Of a stretch of DNA of 64,000 nt, positions 44,310-56,364 are shown piece after piece. The notes under the pieces were generated by a model, which did no database searches, was not told the DNA's origin, and saw nothing but the letters and a program-made list of their open reading frames with translations. This DNA comes from Rhizomys pruinosus (Eukaryota > Chordata > Mammalia > Rodentia > Spalacidae), in the NCBI GenBank assembly GCA_009823505.1, contig VZQC01006589.1, positions 4,252,332 to 4,316,331 on the forward strand, read 5' to 3'. Within the stretch, counting starts at the first letter, position 1. Each line of letters begins with the position of its first letter. A program made the position numbers and the translations under genes.

Positions 44310-45180
44310 ATCTCTATGGCTCGTCGTCTTTCCTGGGGCACTTGGGTTCTAGGAGACAGAGTTGGTCTCTGGGGAACAGAGCCGTTCCGGGCTGGAAACA
44401 CTTTGGTATGAAGCTAACGCCCTCGGAAGACGTCTTTGCTACTATCAAAACTTACTCAGCTTCACTTTCTGCGTCTACGCCCTTCAGGAGCATGTAACTG
44501 GCAACTGCAGAATACTTAAGCTAAAATTCAACTCAGAACATCTAGGATATCAGGAAAAGGTAGAAAATAAACTTCAGTTGTTACATGTTAGCAACTTTAA
44601 TATGGCTAACGTTATTTCTTACGTAAATCCTTTGAGATAGGTGCCATTGTCATAATAATGATAGTGAAACTAAGGATTAGGTACCTTAAGTTTTACTAAA
44701 TTTCCCTGCCTGGTAACTAGCAAGGCTTTGAAAACCAAGCAAGAGCTCCTTCCATTTACATAAACTTTTATATTCACTAAAGCAAATCACTCAGGATTCT
44801 GAGGCCAGACTCAGATAGAGAGAAATGGGGCGCAGGGGCGGGGAAGCAGAACCAGAGAGTATGGACAGGATCTTCTACACTCTGAATATTTTATCTGTGA
44901 TCAGGTCTTGGAGAAGTCATGCCAACTTGCATGCAATCCAGCATGAACACACTGATAGGGCTTTTATAATTTGGGGTACAGTTCAAAGCACCACTTGGCT
45001 TATAACATATAAAAGGTCATCCTTCTGGAATGCACTGCTCTGGAGAGGGCCAAAGGATTTGAGGTTTTAGGGGGTTGTTGATGTTGTTGTTAAATGTTAC
45101 TGAGAACCCTTCCATTCCAGAATATTTTGAATATATTTTATTTTGGGTATCAGAAAAGTAATGGAAGTACTTACAAGTGA
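44310..45180. other. Intergenic, mostly unique
   Basis: Upstream of the ZNF197 promoter. It contains a MIR remnant (44600-44745) and otherwise nothing that I recognise. Confidence 0.55.
44600..44745 (+). repeat. MIR element
   Basis: TTTGAGATAGGTGCCATTGTC, AATGATAGTGAAACTAAGG and CTGCCTGGTAACTAGCAAGG match MIR order. Confidence 0.65.
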
Positions 45181-45199
45181 AGGGTGTATTTTTAAATAT

Positions 45200-45395
45200 G
45201 CTTGTTACCATGCCTGTAGTCCCAGCCCTCGGGAGGCAGAGAAAGGCAGATCTCTGTGAATTCAAGGCCAGCCTGGCCTACATAGTGAGCTCCAGGCCAG
45301 CTGGGACTAAAGGGAGACCCTGTCTCAAAAAGACCAAAAACAAACAAACAAACAAACAAACAAATAAATAAATAAATAAATAAATAAATAAGCTG
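45200..45395 (+). repeat. B1 SINE with (CAAA)n(TAAA)n tail
   Basis: TTACCATGCCTGTAGTCCCAG to GGGAGACCCTGTCTC; tail of AAAC units (45343-45362) then AAAT units. Confidence 0.85.
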
Positions 45396-45449
45396 GCTAC
45401 ATAGTTACCCTATGGCCTCTGCTCTGGTCTCCTCTGCCCCCCCCTTCAT

Positions 45450-45592
45450 CTTTTTGAGACAGGGTCTCCCTTTAGTCCCAGCTGGTCTGGAACTCCTTAT
45501 GTAGACCAGGCTGGCCTTGAATTCACAGAGATCTGCCTGCCTCTGCCTCCCAAGTGCTGGAAATAAAGGTGTGCACCACCACCCCCTGCTCC
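45450..45592 (-). repeat. B1 SINE
   Basis: TTTTTGAGACAGGGTCTCCC to CACCACCACCCCCTGC. Confidence 0.88.
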
Positions 45593-45840
45593 TTTGCCCA
45601 CTTCTAATTTGGACATAACAGTGGAGAAATGATCCTAATCATCTACAGACCTCTAATTTATATACGTATGAAAGCTAGCTTCATGTAAAAGAAAGTGAGA
45701 ACCATTTTTTCATTCTAAAAATAGCCAGCTCCTTAAAGAAAGGCAGATTGAGCTATTTTATTTTCATTCTGAATAAAGAAAGCAAAAAGAGCTTAATGAT
45801 GACAGGTTTATATTACAGGTGATTAAAGGTAGCCTGGTAA
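45593..45840. other. Unique intergenic DNA
   Basis: Nothing recognised. Confidence 0.4.
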
Positions 45841-45841
45841 C

Positions 45842-45895
45842 TAGACAGGTGTGGTGATGCGTGACTTCAATCTCAGCACTCAGAAAGCAGAGGCA
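45842..45895 (+). repeat. B1 SINE, left part of a split element
   Basis: CTAGACAGGTGTGGTGATGC to GAAAGCAGAGGCA. The remaining part resumes at 46901 with the same GAAAGCAGAGGCA. Confidence 0.85.
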
Positions 45896-45896
45896 C

Positions 45897-46146
45897 GGGC
45901 TGGAGAGATGGCCTAGCGGTTAAGAGCGCCGACCCCTCTTACAGAGGACCCGGGTTCGATCCCCAGCACCCACAGGGCGGCCGAGAACCGTCTGAAACTC
46001 CAATTCCAGGAGAACTCCAGTTCCAGGGGAATCCGACACCCTCTTCTGACCTCTGCGGCATTGCACGACACGGGTGCACAAACTTGCATGCAGACAATAC
46101 ATTCATACACATACAGAAACAAATAAAATTAATTTTAAAAATTTAA
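45897..46146 (+). repeat. B2 SINE, long internal form, inserted in B1
   Basis: GGGCTGGAGAGATGGCCTAG to ATTCATACACATACAG, then an AT-rich tail. GAAAGCAGAGGCA at 45882-45894 and 46901-46913 looks like the target-site duplication, but about 0.75 kb of other sequence lies before the second copy. Confidence 0.9.
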
Positions 46147-46164
46147 AAAAAGTATCAGATTGGT

Positions 46165-46740
46165 GTAACTTTACTTTTTGAATGCTTAATTCCCATACTT
46201 AATGCCCATATCAATTTGACCAAGGGATTTAAGGGACTTTTTTTCCTTGCACTCTGAGGTCAATTAGTCCCAGGGGATTTTGTCCAGGGGCATTTCTTCA
46301 AATGTTCTGCAATTGTGAGTCACCAGGCTTCCTGTGCAGGGAGGACTTGGAGATCCACTCAGAGAACCCCAGCCAATGTTCAGTCTATAAAGAGGAAGGT
46401 CAACATAGAGGAAAGTCGCCTCATGCTCCAAAAGGAAGCCAGGTCTAGCAAGACCTGATCTTGTGGTCAGTAAATAGAACTGGTTAAGAATGGACAGAAG
46501 GAGCCAGGCGCTCCACCCATCAAAAGCCCAAGTGCAGCCTGAAGACCAGAACTTCATCTGTCCTTGAGAAAACTAGGTTTGGTTAATCTGGGCTAATTGT
46601 TTGGACTTAAACACCCAAAAGGAAAGCATAACCAAAAGATAGTCAATATATTTCTTTAAAGGCAGAAAAATTGTGTCTCCAAATTTTGGCTTAAAGTTGA
46701 ATGAAATAGTCTTAAATGGACACAAAGCTTTAGATCTTGA
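46165..46740. repeat. Unclassified dispersed repeat, copy 2
   Basis: Parallel to 35905-36450 through GTGAGTCACCAGGC, GGAGATCCACTCAG, GTCTAGCAAGACCTGAT and GGTTAATCTGGGCTAATTG. I estimate about three quarters identity by eye. Confidence 0.7.
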
Positions 46741-46763
46741 CCTTGATTAAAAAGGTAGGGTTG

Positions 46764-46866
46764 GGGCTGGAGAGATAGCCTAGCGGTTAAGAGCACCGAC
46801 GCTCTTGCAGAGGACCCGGGTTCGATCCCCAGCACCCACATGGCGGCTAAGAACCGTCTGTAACTC
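46764..46866 (+). repeat. B2 SINE head, cut at the single-N join
   Basis: GGGGCTGGAGAGATAGCCTA to AAGAACCGTCTGTAACTC, then N. The 3' half is missing and an A run follows the N. Confidence 0.92.
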
Positions 46867-46867
46867 N
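46867..46867. other. Single-N contig join
   Basis: Inside a B2; the base after it starts an A-rich tail that leads to the second half of the split B1. Confidence 0.9.
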
Positions 46868-46900
46868 TAAAAAAAAACTATCATAAAAAAAAAAAAAAAA

Positions 46901-47010
46901 GAAAGCAGAGGCAGGCAGATCTCTGTGAAATCAAAGCCAGCCTATCTCCATAGTGAATTCAGGGCCAGCTGGGGCTACAGGGAGACCCAGTCTCAAAAAT
47001 AACAAAAAGG
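46901..47010 (+). repeat. B1 SINE, right part of the split element
   Basis: GAAAGCAGAGGCAGGCAG to GGGAGACCCAGTCTC; completes the B1 begun at 45842. Confidence 0.85.
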
Positions 47011-47214
47011 CTATAATTAAACAATATCTAGTAATATAAGCATTATTTACACTGAACAAAATTTTTTAATTTTTATTTTATCACTGATGATACAGAGCTG
47101 CAATGAAACTTGGTTTTGTGGGATTTAGATACAACAGTTATTCAGCTTTTTTTGTTTCAATTTTCTTCCAAGTAAGACCTACAGCGTACACCATCTATAA
47201 AAAATAACTCTTAG

Positions 47215-47375
47215 CCGGGCGTGGTGGCGCACACCTTTAATCCTAGCACTTGGGAGTTAGAGGCAGGCGATCTCTGTGAGTTCAAGGCCAGCCTGGTCTA
47301 CAGAGCAAGTTCCAGGCCAGCTGAGACTAAAAGGAGACCCTGTCTCAAAAAGACCAGAAAAAAAACAAAACAAAA
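47215..47375 (+). repeat. B1 SINE
   Basis: GCCGGGCGTGGTGGCGCACAC to GGAGACCCTGTCTCAAAAAG. Confidence 0.93.
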
Positions 47376-48118
47376 CTCTTAAACACAGGAAGAACACGAT
47401 CCAAGAGTGTCATATTTTCCTTTAACCAAGCCCATATATACGTAATATTGTCTCACATTTTCCTCTCAACTCAGAATGGCAGATATACTATTAGTCCATA
47501 CAGGAATTCTACACAACCAGGATTTTTGTACCCTAAAACATTACCTCTTCCTATTACTCAGGGATGAAAAACTGGCCTACACAGGAAATCTACTGGACAC
47601 AACTGTAGGGTATATATCTGCAGAAAGCATGCTTGACTACAAAGTTGCCAGTAGCCAATATTGTATGTGGGGGCAGAGCCAGATAGGCATGTATTCTGAG
47701 CCAGGGCTCTGAAGTACAGTGTCCCTTATGTTCGTGTTTAGATAAAAATAATAATAAATAAATAAATAAATAAACAAATTAATTAATTAATTAACTAACT
47801 CTCACTATGCCTTACTTATCTATCTGCTCTGTCCCTTGCAAATGGGCCACACTTTGTTGTTTTCTGATTCCTGCAGAGAAATGTTCTTTGATCATACCAT
47901 TTGTTTCTGAATGCCTTGCTTACCCCATCCCTGCAAATAAAACCTTGGAAGTTAGACAGCTCTTTGTTCTACAAACAGGGAACCTCCTGGTCCCCAGCTT
48001 TCTTAAATGTCTTCATGTGATATTTTATTATTAGAGGCCTCGCTGTCCCTCTTTGTGTCTACCATTACCCAGCCACGCAAGATATAGCAGAAACAGAGAT
48101 GACAAAAGCACACCCATA
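47376..48118. other. Intergenic, mostly unique
   Basis: It includes a 78-codon open frame (47476-47712, plus) without recognisable motifs and an AAAT/AATT-rich tract (47748-47800). No gene is supported. Confidence 0.5.
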
Positions 48119-48259
48119 GCCGGGTGTGGTGGTGCACACCTTTGATCCTAGCACTTGGGAGGCAGAGGCAGGTGGATCTTTGTGAGTTCAAGGCCAGCCT
48201 GGTCTACAGAGAGAATTCCAGGCCAGCTGGGGCTACAGGGAGATCCTGTCTCAAAAAGA

Positions 48260-48324
<65 letters not shown>

Positions 48325-48325
48325 C
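48119..48325 (+). repeat. B1 SINE with poly-A and (TA)n tail
   Basis: GCCGGGTGTGGTGGTGCACAC to CCTGTCTCAAAAAGAC, then about 30 A, then about 16 TA units (48291-48322). Confidence 0.93.
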
Positions 48326-48468
48326 ACAACAATCTTGTGATATCTACTTCAACAGAACTGGTTTCTAATGGAGAGAGACGAAATGACAGTAGGGTGGTTA
48401 GAGATGGATGCTCAAAGTCAGAGGTATAAGTCTAGTTCAAAATCATACAGCAGAATATTCATCTGATG

Positions 48469-48655
48469 GGCTGGAGAGATGGCCTAGTGGTTAAGAGCAC
48501 CAACTGCCCTTGCGGAGGACCTGGGTTTGATTCCTAGCACCCATATGGCAGCTGAGAACCGTCTTTACCTCCAGTTCCAGGGGAATCCGACACTCTCTTC
48601 TGAGAGTGTCAACCTACATGCAGACATACACATAAAAAATAAGAAAAAAAAAGAA
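48469..48655 (+). repeat. B2 SINE, short form, with 3' deletion
   Basis: GGGCTGGAGAGATGGCCTAGT, TCTTTACCTCCAGTTCCAGG, then a deletion before CCTACATGCAGACATAC. Confidence 0.88.
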
Positions 48656-48779
48656 TATTCATCTGAAAGTTGCAGGGACTATTGTCAACACCTATTCCTC
48701 CAGATCAAGGCAGGCATGAGCCAAGGGGATGGGTAGGACCTCAAGGATGATGCTCTTGACCTTCTTGGGGCAAGAAATT

Positions 48780-48932
48780 TTTTTTTGGTCTTTTCGAGAC
48801 AGGGTCTCCCTGTAGCCCCAGCTGTCCTGGAACTCACTCTGTAGACCAGGCTGGCCTTGAACTCAGAAAGATCTGCCTGTCTCTGCCTCCCAAGTGCTAG
48901 GATTAAAGGCATGTGCCACCACGCCCGGTGGG
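48780..48932 (-). repeat. B1 SINE
   Basis: TTTTTTTGGTCTTTTCGAGAC to CACCACGCCCGGTG. GGGGCAAGAAATTT occurs on both sides (48768 and 48930), a clear target-site duplication. Confidence 0.95.
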
Positions 48933-49011
48933 GCAAGAAATTTGAAGATGTTTGGTAGCCACATCTTTAAGTATGAGGTGGCATGATATCCTTCCTGGAA
49001 ACATTTAAAGT

Positions 49012-49133
49012 CTTTTTGTGTGTGTGTGATCTTTTTGAGACAGGGTCTCCCAGTAGCCCCAACTGGCCTATAACTCATTATGTAGACCAGGCTGGCTTTG
49101 ATCTCACAGAGATCCATCTGTCTCTGCCTCCCA
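49012..49133 (-). repeat. B1 SINE, 5' truncated
   Basis: TTTTTGTGTGTGTGTGATC then TTTTTGAGACAGGGTCTCCC to CTGTCTCTGCCTCCC. ACATTTAAAGTCT lies on both sides (about 49001 and 49133). Confidence 0.9.
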
Positions 49134-49159
49134 CATTTAAAGTCTCTAGATGAAAAAAA

Positions 49160-49655
49160 AAAAAAAAAAAAAGCCTGTATGAAGAACAAATTTCGGACAT
49201 TATGCCCCAGATGGGAAAATGTCTACTGACAAGACTGTCCACTCAGCAGTACAGAAAGCATCAGCAACTCTGCTCAGTGACGGATGTTCTTGAATGCAGC
49301 AATTCTGTTTCAGGGCCTCCAAACCCTGCTTTGAATAATTATGCTAAGAGAGTATTATATCGAAATTACACATAAACCATTATCTTATCAAGATAGGACA
49401 AAACCAAACAATCCCTTTGACACAAATATATAGCCTTCACATCCCTTCACAATATATAAACCGTAAAACTAAATTATGAGGTACAAATATAGGCCATGAA
49501 TCTCAGACACTGATAGCATCTTGTGAAACGGTGCCCAAATAGCTGTTAAATCACCTTTCAAAGAAGTGAAAGCCCATGAAAACCTCCATTGTTCCCTCCA
49601 TCTGTGTACAGAACCATCAAGGTGGACAGAGGTACTTTGGAATAATGAAGGCATG
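49160..49655. other. Unique intergenic DNA
   Basis: Nothing recognised except a poly-A run at 49153-49172. Confidence 0.45.
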
Positions 49656-49800
49656 AAAGTCAAAGGCCTGAGATTAATCCTGGCTCTGACCACTGGCTAG
49701 TCAGTTACCTAACATCATCAGAGACTAAATTCTATACAGTTGTTGGGAGACTCAAATGAGATCACATATCCTGGATAATTGGTGAAGTGACTGTGTGCAT
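49655..49800 (+). repeat. MIR element
   Basis: GAGATTAATCCTGGCTCTGAC, CAGTTACCTAACATCATCAG and ACTCAAATGAGATCACATATC follow MIR order. Confidence 0.65.
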
Positions 49801-49869
49801 GAGAATGATCGTATTGAGTTTAAGCATTCATTGCATAAAAAGAGGAATGGTTAAGAATGGAGAGATAGA

Positions 49870-50018
49870 GTTGGGCGTGGTGGCACAAGCCTTTAATCCC
49901 AGCACTCAGGAGGTAGAGGCAGGTGGATCTCTCTGAGTTCAAGGCCAGCCTGGTCTACAGAGTGAGTTCCAGGCCAGCTAAGGCTACAGGGAGACCCTGT
50001 TTCAAAAAGACCAAAAAC
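49870..50018 (+). repeat. B1 SINE
   Basis: GTTGGGCGTGGTGGCACAAGC to GGGAGACCCTGTTTC. Confidence 0.93.
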
Positions 50019-50021
50019 AGG

Positions 50022-50270
50022 GCTGGAGAGATGGCTCATCGGTTAAGAGCACCGACTGCCCTTGCAGAGGACCCAGGTTCGATTGCCAGCACCCACATGG
50101 TGGCTAAGAACCGTCCATCTCTAAGCCCGATGTGGTGGCCCATGCCTTTAATCTTAGCACTTGGGGAGCAGAGGCAAGCGGATCTCTGTGAGTTCAAGGC
50201 CAGCCTGGTCTACAGAGTTCCAGGCCAGCTGGGGCTATAGGGAGACCCTGTCTCCAAAAACAAAACAAAC
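50022..50270 (+). repeat. Dimeric SINE: B2 head joined to B1, variant junction
   Basis: GGCTGGAGAGATGGCTCATC to GCTAAGAACCGTCCATCTCT, then AAGCCCGATGTGGTGGCCC and a full B1. The junction has a few extra bases relative to the TCTTTAAG form. Confidence 0.82.
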
Positions 50271-50372
50271 AAAAAAGTAAAAAAGCATACATCTTAAAAA
50301 TAAGGGAGAGTTTTAATTATAATCAGATTTTTCAAGTGCTTTTTTCAATCAGTTTTAAAAGTTTTGATACTG

Positions 50373-50592
50373 GGGGCTGGAGAGATAGCCTAGCGGTTGA
50401 GAGCACCAACTGCTCTTGCAGAGGACCTGGGTTCGATCCCCAGCACCCACATGGCAGCTGAGAGCCGTCTTTGACTCCAGTTCCAGGGGAGTCCATCGCC
50501 CTCTTCTGACCTCCACGGCATTGCATGACACAGGTGCACAAACCTACATGCAGTCAGTACATTCATACACATAATAAAAATAAATTTAAAAA
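50373..50592 (+). repeat. B2 SINE, short form
   Basis: GGGGCTGGAGAGATAGCCTA to CAGTCAGTACATTCATAC. AAGTTTTGATACTG at 50358-50371 and again at 50591-50604 is a target-site duplication. Confidence 0.95.
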
Positions 50593-50639
50593 GTTTTGAT
50601 ACTGATTGAAGGCTAATAGTTTCTTGAAAGCTGGCCAAC

Positions 50640-50745
50640 AAGAAAAGTGTGTGGGTGGATGGTACATTACTGAGTGGCAGAGTGCTTGGCTAGCATGGGT
50701 AGGGCCCCAGATTCAGTCCGTAGGCAGGGTATCTAGTTGCATCTG
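50640..50745 (+). repeat. ID-like SINE
   Basis: CATTACTGAGTGGCAGAGTGC, TTGGCTAGCATGGGTAGGGC and CCAGATTCAGTCCGTAGGC resemble an ID element. Confidence 0.6.
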
Positions 50746-50814
50746 CAAGAAATTACTAAGCACACTTCCATCCCTTTTTGTGAGAAGTATTTTTCTCAAC
50801 AATAAAAGAAATTT

Positions 50815-51425
50815 CGGGTATATACACACAAGACTCATCTTACTGCAGAGATGCATGCACAGCCATGTTTATTGCAGTTCTCTTCACAATAGCAAAGAGC
50901 TGGAACCAACCCAAGTGCCATTTAACTGACGAGTGGATAGAGAAAATGTGGTACATCTACACAATGGAGTTCTTTTTTTTTCATTTTTTTATTTTCATAT
51001 GTGTATGAATGTATTGTCTGCATGCAGGTTGGTGCACCCATGTCGTGCAATGCCGTGGAGATCAGAAAAGGTCATCTGATTCCCCTGGAACTGGAGGTAA
51101 ACACAGTTTTCAGCTGCCATGTGGGTGCTGGGGATCGAACCCGGGTCCTCCGCAAGAGCAGTTGGCACTCTTAACTGCTAGGCTATCTCTCCAGCCCCCC
51201 ACAATGGAGTTCTATGCAGTGGTAAAGAAAGGTGACATCATGAGCTTTGCAGGTAAATGGATGGAGCTAGAAGATATCATGCTAAATGAGGTAACACAGT
51301 CGCAGAAAAACAAACTACAAATGGTATCCCTCATCTGGATGCTAGCACCAATCACCTAGTTGTATGGCAAACTGAGCAATGTTAATGTGATCTGAAAACA
51401 ACTGTGCTCTTATATTGTAGAATCC
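50815..51425 (+). repeat. L1 3' part, interrupted by a B2
   Basis: L1 pieces at 50815-50973 and 51200-51425 share the wording of the L1 at 34465-35080 (ACAAGACTCATCTTACTG, GCACAGCCATGTTTATTGC, GGAACCAACCCAAGTGCC). No intact frame. Confidence 0.82.
50974..51199 (-). repeat. B2 SINE inserted in L1, with target-site duplication
   Basis: A reverse-strand short-form B2. CACAATGGAGTTCT flanks it at 50960-50973 and 51200-51213. Confidence 0.95.
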
Positions 51426-51439
51426 CTTAAAAAAATAAT

Positions 51440-51573
51440 AGCCGGGCATGGTGGCATGCACCTTTAATCCTAGCACTTGGGAGGCAGAGGCAGGTGGATC
51501 TTTGTGAGTTCAAGGCCAGCCTGGTCTACAGAGTGAGTTCCAGGACAGCTGGGGCTACAGGGAGACCCTGTCT
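51440..51573 (+). repeat. B1 SINE, cut at the single-N join
   Basis: GCCGGGCATGGTGGCATGCAC to GGGAGACCCTGTCT, then N. Confidence 0.93.
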
Positions 51574-51574
51574 N
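51574..51574. other. Single-N contig join
   Basis: At the A-tail start of a B1; unique sequence follows without an A run. Confidence 0.9.
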
Positions 51575-51644
51575 AGGTACAAATAAAATTAATCAAATCA
51601 TCACATTTTTCCTATGTAGCTTACCTTCTTTTACCCAGTGAATT

Positions 51645-51838
51645 TTTTTTTTTTTATCTGCATGTAGGTCTGTGCACCTGTGTCGTGCAATGCCACGGAG
51701 GTCAGAAGAGGGTGTCGGATTCCCCTGGAACTAGAGTTAAAGATGGTTCTCAGCCGCCATGTGGGTGCTGGGGATCAAACCCAGGTCCTCTGCAAGAGCA
51801 GTCAGAGCTCTTAACCACTAGGCCATCTCTCCAGCCCC
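51645..51838 (-). repeat. B2 SINE, short form
   Basis: ATCTGCATGTAGGTCTGTGC to CCATCTCTCCAGCCCC. TACCCAGTGAATTTTT occurs before and after (about 51634 and 51839), a target-site duplication. Confidence 0.93.
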
Positions 51839-51854
51839 TACCCAGTGAATTTTT

Positions 51855-52760
51855 AGAACTTTCAGCAGACCCTTACAATTTATCCTGACATCTGCATATG
51901 CATCCTCCCATGTAAGCCCCCAGGTTGAATTTCCAACAGGATCGGTAGAAATCTGGACTGGAGGAAAGCACTAGATGGAATTCTTCTGACCCCAGGAGCT
52001 AGTATTCCGACAAGCAAATTGGCAAACCCCAGCTCAAACCCAGTAATGGGCATCACGGAGAGATTTTTGTTTAAGTCTAAAGCAAATCTCTTTATTCTAA
52101 GTTCCTCTTGGCGCAGGTTTCAGCAAATCCCATTAGGTTGACTTCGTTACAAGTTTTATACAGGGAAAAGAGCTAGGATTCAGAGGAATGTGCTTCACAC
52201 AAAGAAGATGAAGGGAGAGAACTGCAAGAGATAAGACTTAGGCAAATTAACAACTTTGGGGGCAAGCACTTAACCATTAAGACCATACATAAATCCTGGT
52301 AAAAAGAAAGACAGTTTAGCAATAACATGATATACTCAATCTAAGGCATACACTAACTAGGAGAAAAGCACTAACCAGGAGAGATAGATCTTAAATCAAA
52401 TGGAGACTGTCCCAAGATGGTTTTCCCATGGAACCAAGGAATTTAGGGTTTAGCAGATGATCCCATCTGGTTTTCCAGGAACAGGGCTGTAAATGAGCTC
52501 TTGTTTTGGTAGCCCATTTCCCTGCCTGGGCTGAGTTGCTAGCTCAGAAACTCCTGAATTCCATATTATTCTAAATTAATTCATTCTGGGCTATAGCAGG
52601 CTGCTGGATTACAAACATGAGATTATGAAACTAAAAGCCAATATGATGAAAATTATGGAGTTATTGCAAGTCTGATGAACTGTTGATTTTCCAAACCAAA
52701 CTTCAAATTGCTTATTCTAGACCACCTATTCAGGAAAAAAAAAATTAAAAATCACACTTT
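51855..52760. other. Unique intergenic DNA
   Basis: About 0.9 kb without repeats or genes that I recognise. Confidence 0.5.
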
Positions 52761-52764
52761 TTTT

Positions 52765-53005
52765 TTTTTTTTGAGACAGGGTCTCCCTGTAGCCCCAGCT
52801 GTCCTGGAACTCACTATAGACCAGGCTGGCCTTGAACTCACAGATATCCTCCTGCCTCTGCTTCCTGAGTCCTGGGACTAAAGGCGTGCACCACCACACC
52901 CAGCTTAAAGACGTTTCTTAGCTACCACGTGGGTGATGGGAATCAAACCCAGGTCGTCTGCAAGAGTAGTCAGTGCTCAACTACTGAGCCATCTCTCCAG
53001 CTCCA
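52765..53005 (-). repeat. Dimeric SINE: B2 head joined to B1
   Basis: A reverse-strand B1 (GAGACAGGGTCTCCCTGTAG to CACCACACCCAG) is joined by CTTAAAGACGTTTCTTAGC to a B2 head ending GCCATCTCTCCAGCTCC. Confidence 0.85.
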
Positions 53006-53059
53006 TCAGTCTCCATTTTCACCTACTAAGCCCTACATAAGAGCATGAAGACAAAAAAA

Positions 53060-53212
53060 ATTTTTTTTTGTCTTTTCGAGGCAGGGTCTCCCTGTAGCCC
53101 CAGCTGTCTTGGAACTCGCTCTGTAGACCAGGCTGGCCTTGAACTCACAAAGATCCACTGGCCTCTGCCTCCGGAGTGCTAAGATTAAAGGCATGCGCCA
53201 CCACGCCCAGCA
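53060..53212 (-). repeat. B1 SINE
   Basis: TTTTTTTTGTCTTTTCGAGG to CACCACGCCCAGC. Confidence 0.93.
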
Positions 53213-53224
53213 TTTTTTTTCTAT

Positions 53225-53448
53225 TTTTTAAAATTTATTTATTTTTCGTATGTGTAAGAATGTACTGTCTGCATGCAGGTCTGTGCACCCGTGCAGTGCA
53301 ATGCCGCGGAGGTCAGAAGAGGGTGTCGGATTCCCCTGGAACTGGAGCCAAAGATGGTTCTCAGCCGCCATGTGGGTGCTGGTGACTGAATCCGGGTCCT
53401 CTGCAAGAGCAGTCAGCGCTCTTAACCGCTAGGCCATCTCTCCAGCCC
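53225..53448 (-). repeat. B2 SINE, short form
   Basis: TTATTTTTCGTATGTGTAAG to CTAGGCCATCTCTCCAGCCCCC. Confidence 0.93.
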
Positions 53449-53454
53449 CCATTT

Positions 53455-54305
53455 TTCTAATTTTTGAACCTACAAATTTTCAACTTTATACAAACACAAT
53501 TTTTGTTCCTAATTATTGAGATACCTGCTGGAAAGATGGTGCCTAGCTAGTTTTCTACCATCTGCAGATTCTTCAGCTACCCAGGAAAAGGAAGATGCGT
53601 TCATTTTTTTGCTGTGTTCTTTTATGTAACAGTGATTATATATTTGTTGACAACTCTAGACCATCTTAAAACTCCAAATGATAACAGACAGTATTGATGA
53701 CTTTACTAGCAAAAGTCATGCTATAAAAGAAACTGGTTCACTCATAATTCCCCTGCTATTAACTGCCAGTATTAGGGGAAATCCCGAGATTTTAAGACTG
53801 GATAACAGGCGCCTTTCCTAACAGCACTAAGAGATAAGGATCTTGAAATCATTATAATTAAAATAAACTACACTTTTTTTACTATACTTTTTTTTTTACT
53901 TTACTTTTTCTTAAATATGAAAATGGCACTCTAATTGTAGAAAATGTAAAAAGCATAGAAAACTCTACAGAAGAAAATAGAAATCATCTACAATCTATCA
54001 CCCAGTGACAGTTATTGTTTTAAAGTTGGGTTGGGTTCCTTTCCTTCCTCCCCACTTCTTATGCATAAATCTTTGGATATTTGTATTTTCTTCTCTTTTG
54101 TTCTCCATTTTACCTAGAAATTCCCCCATGGCATTCATTTTTTAGAAAACACGATGGCTTCACAGGCATCCTATGAATAGACTACCATCTGTATAGGTAA
54201 TAACCCAGTATTTTTTGTTTTGTTTTCCTTTTGGTTATATATGATGATGGAATGACTATCCCTTTTGTTAAGCTTTACCTGCTTGTTAGTATTTTCTCTG
54301 TATGG
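53455..54305. other. Intergenic unique DNA 3' of ZNF660
   Basis: AT-rich, no repeat assigned with confidence; part of it may be ZNF660 3' untranslated sequence. Confidence 0.45.
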
Positions 54306-54307
54306 AT

Positions 54308-54470
54308 TCTTATTTATTTATTTATTTATTTTTTGAGACAAGGTCTCACTATGTAGCACTGACTGGTCTAGAATGCTTTATGAATTCCAGGCTAGCCTTG
54401 AACCCAGAGATCTACCTGCCTCTGCCTCCTAAGTGCTAGGATTACAGCTTGTTCCGTCATACCTAGTCTG
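54308..54470 (-). repeat. B1 SINE, older, with (TTTA)n
   Basis: TTATTTATTTATTTATTTTTTG precedes GAGACAAGGTCTCACTATG and CTAAGTGCTAGGATTACAGC. It ends about 15 bases from the ZNF660 stop codon on the 3' side. Confidence 0.78.
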
Positions 54471-54483
54471 CCAGCAATGCTAT

Positions 54484-55650
<1,167 letters not shown>

Positions 55651-55654
55651 CTGA

Positions 55655-55985
55655 AAGGAAAAAAAATAAATGGTTAAGTGTCATATTTTCTTTGTACTAG
55701 GGTAAGGATTATCCAAGGATAATGAGACATGGGAGATCATAGGGTTTCACATGGAAGGGTAAGTGTTTAGGAGGCAGAGAAGTGTATAAAAAGTAGAGAA
55801 AAATGAAGTCAGACAAACAGCAAAGCAAAAATAATTTATACAGGGGCCCAGCAGGCCCAGTCTCAGAATAAGCAGTGAATAGTACAAAAATCCCCTCTGA
55901 TTTCTTCCTGTGCAGTTTCCCAAATGGGAGCTATGGAACTCCAAATGGCAAATTCAACTGTAATCTGGTACTGAGACAGACACCC
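55655..55985. other. Intron or upstream DNA of ZNF660
   Basis: Unique sequence without recognised features. Confidence 0.4.
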
Positions 55986-56095
55986 AATCAGTCAATTGTC
56001 CCAGTAACAGACTTCTCACCTCTAGAACTGTGAGGAAATAAATTTCTATAAAGGCATGCAAGTCTGTGGTGTCTTATGATGGTCTAAGCAAACTA
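55985..56095 (+). repeat. MaLR-type LTR 3' fragment
   Basis: CTCTAGAACTGTGAGGAAATA, AATTTCTATAAAGGCATGC and GTCTGTGGTGTCTTATGATGG resemble the end of an ancient MaLR LTR. Confidence 0.5.
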
Positions 56096-56117
56096 ATATA
56101 AGCAAGAATTATCATAC

Positions 56118-56281
56118 CTTTTTTTTTTTTTTTTTTGGTCTTTTTGAGACAGGGTCTCCCTGTAGCTCTGGCTGTCCTGGAACTCACTCTGTAGACCAGG
56201 CTGGCCTCGAACTCACAGAGATCCGCGTGCCTCTGCCTCCCAAGTGCTAGGATTAAAGGCGTGCACCACCACGCCTGGCTA
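56118..56281 (-). repeat. B1 SINE with target-site duplication
   Basis: A poly-T, then GGTCTTTTTGAGACAGGGTC to CACCACGCCTGGC. TATCATACCT occurs on both sides (56110 and 56280). Confidence 0.95.
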
Positions 56282-56364
56282 TCATACCTATTTGTAAGAG
56301 CTTACAATGGAGTAATATGACAAAATAAGATGGCAAATTACAAATTAAAAAATCACCCAAGTAG

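Noticed and set aside
47476..47712. 78-codon plus-strand frame starting MADILLVHTG
   Set aside because: No motif, no splice context and no resemblance that I recognise; length is within chance.
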